A DNA stretch of 64,000 bases from Capronia americana (taxonomy: Eukaryota; Ascomycota; Eurotiomycetes; Chaetothyriales; Herpotrichiellaceae), in the NCBI GenBank assembly GCA_016110215.1, contig JADWQD010000014.1, forward strand, positions 62,001 to 126,000, written 5' to 3'. This document shows, one piece after another, positions 50,734 to 60,723 of this stretch. Within the stretch, counting starts at the first letter, position 1, and each line of letters starts with the position of its first letter. A model generated the notes under the pieces. That model saw only the letters and a program-made list of their open reading frames with translations, did not search any database and had not been told where the DNA came from. The position numbers and the translations under genes were made by a program.

Positions 50734-51669
50734 GGTGAGACGAGATTTCAATGGAGAAATGGAGGAGGACAAGAAGAAAGGAGTATGTACTGGCCGAGCG
50801 ACTGCGTAAGTGAGATCGCGAGAGTGCCGAGGATTGTGAAGGATTGGTCGTCCCAGTTCCAGTACGAAGAAAAAGTTGTGAGCAAGGCTGCACGAATGCC
50901 ACGAGGCTGTGCTAGGCCTATCGTGGCCGATGCGAGCTGGGTGCGGGGTACTTGCACGCAGCTGGGCCGTCGGTTATCCTCGGATCCGAACTCTCGAGTC
51001 CCAAGCAGTACGTTGATTCTTCCACAAAGGAAAGGCTTCTTGCTTCTCCGCTTGCGTGTTACGGCCGCAGCGGAGGTATTTGTATAGTCAACCCGGGCAT
51101 AGAGGTTGTATACACACGGGCACGACCAGGTTTATACTGAATTGCTGTGCATAAATCGACGGCACTTAACAAGCATCTGTCACCAATGCCACCCTGCGTT
51201 GAGAAGGCTCATTGTTCTCCGTCCCACTGGCTAACCGGGTATTCCCTTCGTCGACTGACAGCCCTTCCCGAATATTGCGTTCCTCACGCGACGGCCAGGA
51301 GGACACTTCGTACTCCAATGGACTTGTGTCGCGGACTTGCTTGGACTTGCGCTAGACTAGGAGCTATGCTTATCCGAGGGAGTCGACACTATATCTGCTG
51401 ACAATTAGGTTACTACCACCCACTTTAATCTTGAAGTCATTAAAGGATGGGACCTGAATTTCGTCCAATGCCGTTGTTTTGAGAGCGCCAGGGGTTTAAG
51501 TGTCTCCAGTTGATAACTCCGGCCTGGAATTGTTTAAAGTAAAACTAGAATTCGTCCGTGAAACACTTAATACTCTGCGGTTCCCCTCTTTTGTGCGATT
51601 GTATTCCAGTCCGAAGCATACATCCCATCTTTCATCGCCTTAGACTACAGATCAGACAGCACCTTCAAT
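50734..51669. other. Divergent intergenic region, IMP3 and enoyl-reductase-like gene
   Basis: This 936-bp stretch holds the promoters of both genes. I see no gene. The segment 51400-51560 is AT-rich and lies just upstream of the plus-strand gene. Confidence 0.5.
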
Positions 51670-52740
51670 ATGAAGGCCATCGTGATGGACGGCGAGCCCG
51701 GCAAGGCATCCCTGGTCACTGACCGGCCTTACCCCAAGCTCAGGCCGGGTTATATTCTTGTCGATGTCAAGGCCGTCGCGCTGAACCCCACAGACTGGAA
51801 GCACATTGACTATATCAACACGAAAGGCGCCCTGGTAGGATGTGACTCTGCCGGCGTGGTGGCAGAAACAGGCACCGGATACGAGACACCTTGGAAAGTT
51901 GGAGATCGAGTTGCCGCTTTCGCCCATGGCGGCAACTCGCTGCAGCAAGAGGACGGAGCGTTTGCAGAGAGAATCGCGGTCAAGGCCGATGTACAACTGC
52001 ATGCCCCTGCTCATCTCTCCTTCGAAGAGGCCGCAACGCTAGGCGTAGGCGTCGTCACTTGCGGACAGGGACTGTTTCAGAAGATCGGCTTGAACTGGCC
52101 GACTGATCCGTCGACAAAGGGAGAATTCGTGTTCATATATGGTGGAAGCTCGGCCACTGGTAGTTTAGGCATCCAGTTCGCGAAGTTGTAAGTCAACTCG
52201 GCACAGCTTCACTCTGGGAGTACTGACCGTTCCAGGGCGGGATATCGTGTCATCACTACTTGCTCGCCACGAAACTTCAACCTGGTCAAGTCTCTAGGAG
52301 CCGAGGCCGCCTTTGACTACAATGATCCTGAAGTCACAGCCAAGATCAACGACTATACCAGGGGGAACCTGAATTATGTGTGGGACACGATCGCTCTGCC
52401 AGATACTGCAAAGATTTGTTCCGAGGTGATTTCGCCTGGCGGCAGATACGGCTCGATCTTGAGGGTCGAATTTCCGCGAAAGGACGTCACGACAACAATG
52501 TCCATGGGATACACTGCGACCGGGGAGCCTACTGATAAACCCTTTTTCAAAAGCTTCGAAAATGAGGGAGATTTCGAGTTCATGAAGAAGTGGATTAAGG
52601 CTGTTGATCCTATTCTTGAGCAAGGCAAGTTGAAGGTTCATCCTCCCAAGGTGGGCAAGGGCCTAGAAGGGGTCCTTGAAGGCCTCGATCTACTGCGAAA
52701 GGATAAGGTGAGCGGGCAGAAGCTGGTGTACACCCTGTAG
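51670..52740 (+). CDS. MDR-family enoyl reductase-like oxidoreductase
   Basis: Two exons (51670-52187 and 52236-52740; 48-bp intron) give 340 aa. It belongs to the zinc-independent MDR group that includes ToxD and the trans-acting enoyl reductases of fungal polyketide pathways. Visible features are [20 protein letters not shown] and the NADPH-binding strand [17 protein letters not shown] (GGSSATG at 158-164), continuing after the splice as [10 protein letters not shown]. The Asn-Pro-Thr-Asp near residue 40 is typical. The C-terminal part ends in S-G-Q-K-L-V-Y-T-L. No PKS or NRPS is near it, so a general detoxifying reductase is as likely as a biosynthetic role. Confidence 0.9.
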
Positions 52741-53306
52741 AACGAATACTATGTAGGCTCCATAGGTTGCGGTAAGGCACATCTGAGTTTTGTTAATTTG
52801 GGAGGGGTGAATCGCGAGCAGCTCTTCTGGCGGGCTGCACCGCCGGCCCTGCCAAGTGCAAGTGCGGGTTCGTTCCTGCCGCCGCCCCCAATGACGCAGT
52901 CATCCTGCAACCTCGACGATGGCCGCCCGCCCAAAAGTTGAAACGTAGACGCTCAGCCATGACAGCAACAACAGTGGCTGTGACGCCGGATTAACGATCC
53001 AGTCATCCTTGCCGTTTTGTCCTCGTAGTCCTCGGTCAACCAGAATTAGCTTGTTCAAAGCCACGAGTGATGATGATCATCTGCCAACAGACAAGCTTTA
53101 ACCCATGACCGGCGAGTGAGTCTCTGGGTGCATCTGCTGCCGCTCGTCACTCCAAGCCAGGCCACGTAACGAGCGGCCTTTTGGTTTTTCCAACTTTTGT
53201 GGGAATATATGCTGCGGTGCGAGCTCGCACATTCAGCAGAGGACCACCTCTTCGTATTTCCTCCATCATCTGTGGCCCCTCCTTCTCCTTGCATTGCACG
53301 GTCACC
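52741..53306. other. Intergenic: promoter of the PX-domain gene
   Basis: This 566-bp stretch has no gene. The PX reading frame runs upstream to 53181 but contains no ATG before 53307, so that part is leader. Confidence 0.5.
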
Positions 53307-56237
53307 ATGTCCACCACCGATGCGGTAGCAAATGGCACCTCGAACGCGGCAATCGCTGCTGCTCCCGCAGTCAGTGGAGACGTGAAAGCGCCCGAGATCA
53401 AGGTCGAGACTCCGAGCGATACTTCAACTTCATCTCCGCGCTCGACACCACCGCCGGGACAGTTGCTGACAGGCAAGCAAGAGCATTATCTCAAGAGGGA
53501 ACTCATCTCCCGTCAGGTCTCTGACGAGATCGCGGAACTCAGCAGTCCCACTGCCCTCCAGCGATTCGGGGCCCCCTTCCGCTCACAATATGGCGAAGTC
53601 TCGCCCATGGACTCCGAGCTGCCCATCCTGCGGTATATCTTCGTCAACCATGTGCGCAAATTCCCCTTCCTCAACCAGGCACAAGAGAAGGAGTTCTGGC
53701 AGGACAAACTACAGACCTTCCTCGAGTCCTTTGCCAGCAAATACATATCCTCTTCGGAAGACAGGCTGGAAGAAACCAAGAGAAAGAAGCTGGCAAAAAA
53801 GTCGGAGAAGCTGGTTGAGCTGATGATGGTGTCTGGATTGCCAACCGCCTCTGGCTATGAAGAAAGAATACGCTTTGCCGAGATGGAGGTTGTTGACCGC
53901 GGCGCCAACGAGCAAGGCCTAGTTGTGAACATCCCTGAGGGGAACTATATCAATGACTGGGATGTCAACGTCGCTGGCGTTAGAACCACTTCGGTCAAGC
54001 GAACGGTCCGATACCACCAGCATGCCGAATTCCTGATACGAGTCAAGAGGCCTGACCAACCAGAATTCTACATTGGCAGACGGTATGGGGAGTTTGCGAG
54101 ACTGCACAAGAGATTACGCACTGAGATGCCTGGCAAGATCCTTCCTCCTCTGCCTAGAAAGAACAAGTCCTCCACCTTCGCCTCGGTCTTGCCGTCTGGG
54201 GACAACGATGCCGAGTCAATATCTTCCGTATCTACTGAAGCGAGCCTTGACGAGTCTGGGAGGAATTTCTTACCCATCCACCGACGCCTGAAGTCGGCCA
54301 ATTCCCTCAGCCCTAACCCAGGAGGCGGCTCACCCAAATCATCGTCGTCGCCTCGTATGAGTATCTCGAGAGAAAGAAGTCCCAGCCCGGGTCCGCAAGC
54401 CATTCGGCTGCATCGTGAAGACCAGAGAGTATCGTTGAGAGCCTTCTTACGAACACTCTTGCAGAATCCGAACATTGCACAGTCGAAATCTATGGCCGAT
54501 TTCTTGACACTCCGACCCGTGCAGTTGAATGAGGAAGAACAAGAGGATATCGAACGCCGGAAAGAAATGGACGCTCGACGCCTCGAAGAGCAGAGGAAAT
54601 TCTACGACATCGCCAGAAAACGTGCGGCAGAGCTTGACACCTACATGGAGACGTTTCGCAGGAACATTGTCGAGGCCAATGGACTCACTAAACTCTTCAC
54701 CGAGATACGCGAGAAAGAAAAGATTGAGCATCTAAGCCCAGAGTATCAGAAATTCGCAGAATGGCTGAGGATAGAGGTGGCCGCAACAATCTACCACTTA
54801 TTCCTGGCTGAGGATAACTCTCCTGAACTGTTTGCGCAAGCGAAACGGATTCATTCTCTGGTGCCGTACACGGTACTGAAGAATGCAATACGGATCGCGA
54901 ACCCCGCCGCAGTCATGTCAGCCGTTTTGGATCTCTTCCTTGCTCAGCCGTTCGGCACGAGATCGTTATTGCAACGCATATTCTCACAGACCCTCAATGA
55001 CGGGATACGGCAATTCCAAAAACCGATTGACGACATGGTCGCCAAAGTGGGAGACCCGATACTGACGAACAAGATCAAGGCATTTGTTGACAGTCCCGAG
55101 GAGTTGAAGGCTGCCGTCCGGAACGAGGCGCAGAAGGAGGACGTCGACGTCGTTGTTGCCATCCTTCGATCGGAGGAGTTCCAACCAGAACTCACGCCGC
55201 CACAGATCCAGCGCGTCTTCAATGCGTGGGTCGCTTGGAACAGTGCGGTTGAGAACGATGACGAAGAACTCCAGCAAGGGGCGGAGACGTTCTCCCACCT
55301 CAAACAGCTTCTGAAGTTGATGACACGCCAACGCGACAAGGCGATGATGGCTGCCATGATCGAAGAGCCTAACACCTTGCAACTATTCCGTGACCTATTC
55401 ACGATATTCTACGAGCCCCTCGTCCGAGTTTACAAGTCGGCCAACGTGTACAGCAGCATTACAGACTTTGCAGTTTTTGCCGATGACACCATTAAGACGG
55501 TAGAGATTGCTCAGAGGCAAGATGTCTCGGCAGATCCAAACCAAACAGTACAATCATTCATTGACCTCTGTGCTCGGCATCAGCACAATTTGTACAAATT
55601 CATACACGAAGTTCATACGCATGATAACGGCCTCTTCACTGCATTGATGGCCTGGATTGAAGGTATCCTCGAGTTCCTCCGCAAGGGACCCAGACCAGGT
55701 GGCAAGCTGGATATGAACGCCATCCTCCAAGGAGCGCTGGATATGGGCACTGTGGACCGGGAAATCGTCATTCGGGAGGTCAATGAGCTCGTCGCGTGGC
55801 AGGTGGCGAGAAAGAAGTGGCACAGTGACAAGACGAGACAAAAGATGGCGGCGGAGGGGACAAACTCGTCGGAAGATTCAACTGGGATGCCTGGAGCTAA
55901 CTTTAAGAGCAGCGATTTCGGGCTACATGAGGTGAGCAGCTTCTTCCTTTCGTTGCTTGGCAAATATTGCTTCCAAAATATTGGACGCTGTGTACTAACA
56001 TATTTCCAGGGTGATCTGATGGACCTCCGCATCTCTGATGAAGAAGACGAATTCGACTCTGAAGAAGAATCCGCGGAAGACGAGCTTGACCCAATTTCAG
56101 CAGAACGCCGCCGTCGTAAGAAGGCCCAAGATAGGCTCAGAAGGAGCGCTGGTGAGCCTGTCAAGCCGGAGGTCAGCGAGGTACTGAAATTGAGGGAGCC
56201 CTTCCTGGCCATGTTGAGAGCTGTGTTGAGCGACTAA
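53307..56237 (+). CDS. PX/PXB-domain lipid-binding protein (Lec1/Ypr097w type)
   Basis: Two exons (53307-55931 and 56010-56237; 78-bp intron with CTAAC branch point) give 950 aa. The N-terminal PXB region covers about residues 45-200 (L-L-T-G-K-Q-E-H-Y-L-K-R-E-L-I). The PX phosphoinositide-binding domain is about 210-395 and is interrupted by a Ser-rich insert: Y-H-Q-H-A-E-F-L-I-R-V, R-R-Y-G-E-F-A-R-L-H-K-R-L and I-L-P-P-L-P-R-K, then after the insert R-A-F-L-R-T-L-L-Q-N-P. A long helical DUF3818-type region follows (about 400-740), with an acidic C-terminus (D-E-E-D-E-F-D-S-E-E-E-S). The yeast relative Lec1/Ypr097w has been linked to lipid distribution between organelles. The intron is divisible by three and has no stop, so retention would insert 26 residues. 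Confidence 0.9.
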   Translation: MSTTDAVANGTSNAAIAAAPAVSGDVKAPEIKVETPSDTSTSSPRSTPPPGQLLTGKQEHYLKRELISRQVSDEIAELSSPTALQRFGAPFRSQYGEVSPMDSELPILRYIFVNHVRKFPFLNQAQEKEFWQDKLQTFLESFASKYISSSEDRLEETKRKKLAKKSEKLVELMMVSGLPTASGYEERIRFAEMEVVDRGANEQGLVVNIPEGNYINDWDVNVAGVRTTSVKRTVRYHQHAEFLIRVKRPDQPEFYIGRRYGEFARLHKRLRTEMPGKILPPLPRKNKSSTFASVLPSGDNDAESISSVSTEASLDESGRNFLPIHRRLKSANSLSPNPGGGSPKSSSSPRMSISRERSPSPGPQAIRLHREDQRVSLRAFLRTLLQNPNIAQSKSMADFLTLRPVQLNEEEQEDIERRKEMDARRLEEQRKFYDIARKRAAELDTYMETFRRNIVEANGLTKLFTEIREKEKIEHLSPEYQKFAEWLRIEVAATIYHLFLAEDNSPELFAQAKRIHSLVPYTVLKNAIRIANPAAVMSAVLDLFLAQPFGTRSLLQRIFSQTLNDGIRQFQKPIDDMVAKVGDPILTNKIKAFVDSPEELKAAVRNEAQKEDVDVVVAILRSEEFQPELTPPQIQRVFNAWVAWNSAVENDDEELQQGAETFSHLKQLLKLMTRQRDKAMMAAMIEEPNTLQLFRDLFTIFYEPLVRVYKSANVYSSITDFAVFADDTIKTVEIAQRQDVSADPNQTVQSFIDLCARHQHNLYKFIHEVHTHDNGLFTALMAWIEGILEFLRKGPRPGGKLDMNAILQGALDMGTVDREIVIREVNELVAWQVARKKWHSDKTRQKMAAEGTNSSEDSTGMPGANFKSSDFGLHEVSSFFLSLLGKYCFQNIGRCVLTYFQGDLMDLRISDEEDEFDSEEESAEDELDPISAERRRRKKAQDRLRRSAGEPVKPEVSEVLKLREPFLAMLRAVLSD

Positions 56238-59200
56238 GCACGAATGCTCGAAGGGAAAGCGATTCGATATTTGACGCTATTATCGTCAAGGGAAGCATTA
56301 TCGTTGCCGCATGCGGAAGCGTAGAACGCGCAGGGGAATCGCGACACATCCATATCACGCGGAGGCGCACTTGACCAGATCACAGCTTACGAGCGTATGC
56401 ATATACTAACACAGATGAATGCTTCACAAGCAAAGGAGTTGGCTCTGACATGTGTGAAACACTCGAGCATGTGAATTTGCGGCGCGTCTCCACGTCCTCG
56501 GCTGGCGCCTGGAACCGCTGCGGTCCAACCAGCCCTTGCTCCCAAGCGGTCGCACGAATACACTCTTTTCTGCTCGAAGCAGGATGTCTTCTGATGCTTA
56601 GCAGGGTGAAGGAACTTGGTGAATTTCGGGTTGTGAGAGCGAATCAAAAAACTTGCAAGGCAAAATGAGGCGGTTAGCGGATTTGATTGGGCAGGAGGAA
56701 GAAAGTAGGCAGCATCAAGTCTCGAGGAGTGCCAGTCTAATTGGTCGACGCGATATTTCTGCGAAACGAGAGGAGCTGATTGGGACTCAACGGATTCCTC
56801 GAGGCAAACAGGTGTGGTCTGAACAGGCTGCCAGCAGCTTGCGATGTAGCGGTCGTCCCGAAGAATGAGCACGACGAGTCAAGGCATACCCAGACCCGGA
56901 TGGTACTCGTAGGCAGCTCGTCTGCTCCTCCACGACGAGGGTGCTACGCATAACGGAGAGTGTAACCTGATTGGGTGAGGAGTTGGCCTTCCGGTACGTC
57001 ATACTGGCCGCTAAGCGATGGTGGAAGCATGCAACGCTGCTGCTGACACATGAGACGCGGTAACGAAGTGTGATGCGAGGCGTCCTCTTCTCATGGATCC
57101 GAGGCAGGGTTGTTGCAAAATGGGGGTGGCAGGCTTAGATGCGGGAAAAAGAGGAAGCGTCTCTGACCAGGAGCGAGCGAAGGGATGGCGACGGTCACAT
57201 GACGTGCGCATTCCTTCTGCTAGCCCACCACGTCAGCCCTGCAGCCAGCGCACTGGTCAACACAACAACACTCTTCGATGGTGACTACTTAGCCGGCCCT
57301 GCCAGGACTTCCCGCAGCCATGATCATTCGTACTCATACTGTGTACCCGTACTGTGTAGAGGAAATCGCGACGCTCGCGCATTCGTCGGCAGCAATGCCC
57401 AATCCTGCGATACTCAAAATTGCATGTGCGGTCCTCAGGCCCAGAGGGGAATAGCGTGCCAGTGGGTCAACCCGGTCACGAGATGAAAAGTTGGTTGGTT
57501 CTTGCCTCAACCAGACATCGCAAGCGAAAGAAAAGCGGGGCTGGAGTCACGTCGAACAGAGTTTTGCAGGTCGCTGATGCCGACGAGTGCCGGGCTGCGC
57601 TCCCACTTTCCGCCCTCCAGCCAATATTTTCTCCTCTTCTTCCCTCCCTCATTATGGCCCAATAGCCCTCGTTTCATCCTCCGCCTTCACCCAATCACAC
57701 CCAGTTTGCTCTCTTCCTTCGTCCAGTCATCACTTCAAAAAATACCGTTTTCTCGCTACGGCAGCACGCAACACGCAAGACATCAGACCTGTCCCTTCAC
57801 GTGGGTCCCAGGCTTAAGGCTGGCGTGTCACAAGAGAGAGCGACAAGTGATCAGAGAAAAGGCCGAACCAACCCCAGCGCTCAGCCTACACTCGTCGCCG
57901 GTCGTCACTGGTTCACCGCATCACAATTTGATTCGACTGCCCTCTCCACGATCCACGTTCCTGGTAAACAACAGCCACCTATCATCATTCAGCGTCGAGT
58001 ATAGCTGTAGAGCCTTGCGCGCATCAACCATATCAAACATATCAAACAGTGTCGAGCGAAACCTCGCGAGACTGAGAGTTTGTGCGCCTGCCGAGCTGTG
58101 ATCTCATCAGCCCGAAGCAAAGCGAGCAAGCAAGCCATCCATCAGCCCGACAGCCATCACCCCAGTCACTTCAGCCAGCTCTGCAATCTGCAAGCCCGCC
58201 CACTCTCGCACAGTACGCTACTACTACTACTGCCACTCCCCCATCACTCACCGCGGGAAACAACCCGCCCTCACCGCTGGCACTCTTCTCTTCACCAGTG
58301 CAACACAAAACACAACTTGCCTGACACCCATCACCGATAGTTGACGGACCGACCGCCATTCCGTACCCCAAAAATCCAAACTCCATCGTTTTCCCGCCCT
58401 CCTCCACCACCGCACTGCCGAACTGCTATCACCCGCACAGCGCTTGCAACCCAAACAGCATTCTTGAACTGCACTTCGCTGTCGCCATCACCAACATCAC
58501 GTCAGGTGGTGCTTTGATCATCGTCGACGTCGCGCACGAATAGTTGCGACTCGCGCGACGAGATCTGTAGAACCTGACAGCTTCATTGTGGGCAGCAACT
58601 CCAAATCCAGCGGCTGTCGCATCACGTTTTGGGCAGCAACCGCGGCTGACCGAAGAAAAGCACAAATCGCACACCCCTCCGCAGACGAGACCGGGAATTT
58701 CATCATTCATACAGGAATAGAATCCCAGCTGCCCAGCGTCGGGATTGCCTTGACTGTGGGACACGGAAACTAAGAGGTGAGTTGCATGGACTTGCCAACA
58801 CATCACTGCATGCGCGCTCTCCAATCGATTGCTACATAACCATTCCCACCCAGCCCCCTCCTCCAATAATCGCTGCTGCGCTCTACCAGAGCCAATACTG
58901 ACCCGTGTTGTGCTCAGTACGTAGTCTAGCAATCGAATCGCAGCTTACCTTCCTTCCGCGCGCCCTCGAATCATTCTTCGCAGTCGCCGCGATTCCAACA
59001 ATCCAATCTAGACTGCGCGGCGCGTCGTATCCAAGCTTCTGGAAAGCTGGAGGACTGCCACAACGGGTCGGCGACAACAACAACAGCAATCGCGGCAGCG
59101 GGAGTGAGGCAAGAGCTGGAATCGACGGCGACAGCGTGACGTCTGGCCCAGACATCGTCATCCATCCCGCGCCACACTCGTCGTGCCTCGAGCAGAAGTG

Positions 59201-59748
59201 ACAACTCATCAAAGCGCTAGACCCCAGCTTTCCTGCAACGAAGCCCAATCTGAGGCGAATTCAGCCGGCCACCCTGGACCTAACCCGCCTCATTTGTTGA
59301 CCTTCTCTTTCGTCAATATAGTGAGTGGACCGCTGGGTTCAGACCACTTTTGACATCTCGAGAGCAAATCTCCATCACCTGCTTCTGCCAACGATTAGGT
59401 GAGTGATCCAGTGACTGGCGGGAGCTGCGCTAGCAACTAACGCAAGGGACCAGGCTCCAACTTACCGCTGCTAGACCCTCCTATCAGAGAGTCGAGGCGC
59501 CTTCGCAGCAACATTTCAAGGCACAGCGGCCCCAGAGAGCGCGTCTCAGCCATCCAGCTATCACCTTTACGCCTCTCTGGACCTCTTGACTGCCCAGCTT
59601 AGCCTTCGGAAACCTGCGTCTTTCCGTACGCGCGACAGCTGAGGCGAGCGTCAAGTCACCCTTCGCGGGCCGAGAACCTTCCTTCTGCAGCCCTGCACTC
59701 AAGTATCAGAGCGAGCCATTCAAGCATTATCTCTGATCCGTGTTCATC
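56238..59748. other. 3.5-kb region: PX gene 3' flank, hapB promoter and long leader
   Basis: No independent gene is supported. From about 57.6 kb the plus strand is C/T-rich and carries CCAAT boxes at 57621, 57691 (CCAATCA), 58821 (CCAATCG), 58863 and 59003. Candidate leader introns are 58777-58853, 59321-59398 and 59399-59453. A four-codon upstream ORF (ATG to TAG) lies at 57654-57665. In Aspergillus nidulans hapB is known to be negatively autoregulated through CCAAT, which fits the boxes seen. Confidence 0.55.
59399..59453 (+). other. Probable 5'-UTR intron of hapB
   Basis: GTGAGT donor at 59399, CTAAC branch point at 59436-59440 and CAG acceptor at 59451-59453 make a 55-bp intron of standard fungal form in the leader. 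The donor directly follows an AG (59397-59398) that can close another candidate intron opening with GTGAGT at 59321. Confidence 0.6.
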
Positions 59749-60723
59749 ATGGAGTACCCGCCGCAGTATCAGCAACATACTCAACATCCTCATATGCAGG
59801 GAGGCTATCAGACGTCGCCACAGAGCGCCGGCCCGGGGTCCCTCCAGTCACCATCGGGTCCTCAATCGCATATGCAACAACACAATCCAAATCAAGCGTC
59901 TCCCATCCTCCCCTCGCAGACTCAGAATCACTATCAACCACAACCGGCCGCCGGGGTCCATCAATCAATGGGCTACCCTCAATATGGCGTCAATGCGGGA
60001 ATGTCACAAGGCTACGGCATATCGCCCACTCAGGCTGCGGCTATGGCCACAGCTGCGGCATCAGGTCAGTCCACGCCTCGTAGTGCGGCACTTGGGCAAC
60101 GTTCATCGGCTAACTTTGAATTTCTAGGGCAAATGCCGCCTCTTCCATCGACTGTGAGCATGCCTCAGGCAGGACAGATGAATGCGCAAAGACGCATGAG
60201 CCAGCACATCACGAGCCCTCATGGTCAGGTATCTCAGCCCGTCATGAACCATACCTTGCCCCGACAGTCTGTTCCTCCCACCATGCCTCCTCCTCAGCAA
60301 CCTGTTCAGGCGCAAGAAGAGATCTCTGGGGGAGGTGCCGAGGAGTCTCCCCTGTATGTCAATGCAAAGCAGTTTCATCGCATCCTCAAACGGCGCGTTG
60401 CCCGGCAGAAGCTTGAGGAGCAGCTCAGACTTACCTCGAAGGGTCGGAAACCTTATCTGCATGAGTCAAGACATAACCATGCCATGCGCAGGCCCCGTGG
60501 TCCCGGCGGTCGATTCTTGACTGCAGACGAAGTTGCCGCCCTGGAGAAGGGCGAGGGTGCCGAGAATGGTACTCCAGTGACCACCAAGCCTGACAAGGCG
60601 ACGTCAGGGACGAAGAGAAAGGCCGGGGCCAGCAACAACGAGACACCCAGTAAGAGATCCAAGGTCGCCAGTGAAAGCGCAGAAGACGATGATGACGATG
60701 ATGGCGAGGAGGATACCGGCTGA
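59749..60723 (+). CDS. hapB: CCAAT-binding complex subunit HapB (NF-YA)
   Basis: Two exons (59749-60064 and 60128-60723) separated by a 63-bp intron give 303 aa. The intron has a GTCAGT donor, a CTAAC branch point and a TAG acceptor. The protein starts M-E-Y-P-P-Q-Y-Q-Q with a Gln/Pro/Met-rich disordered half. The NF-YA core is complete: the A1 helix that docks on HapC/HapE begins at P-L-Y-V-N-A-K-Q-F-H-R-I-L-K-R-R-V-A-R (about 180-198), and the A2 CCAAT-reading segment R-K-P-Y-L-H-E-S-R-H-N-H-A-M-R-R-P-R-G follows. A bipartite nuclear signal lies in G-T-K-R-K-A through S-K-R-S-K, and the tail is acidic. Since the intron is 3n long and open, an unspliced form would be a 324-aa protein. It is the sole DNA-contacting subunit of the complex that controls iron, redox and secondary metabolism genes. 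Confidence 0.95.
   Translation: MEYPPQYQQHTQHPHMQGGYQTSPQSAGPGSLQSPSGPQSHMQQHNPNQASPILPSQTQNHYQPQPAAGVHQSMGYPQYGVNAGMSQGYGISPTQAAAMATAAASGQSTPRSAALGQRSSANFEFLGQMPPLPSTVSMPQAGQMNAQRRMSQHITSPHGQVSQPVMNHTLPRQSVPPTMPPPQQPVQAQEEISGGGAEESPLYVNAKQFHRILKRRVARQKLEEQLRLTSKGRKPYLHESRHNHAMRRPRGPGGRFLTADEVAALEKGEGAENGTPVTTKPDKATSGTKRKAGASNNETPSKRSKVASESAEDDDDDDGEEDTG

Noticed and set aside
53181..53306. N-terminal extension of the PX protein
   Set aside because: The frame is open but starts with TTG and has no ATG before 53307.
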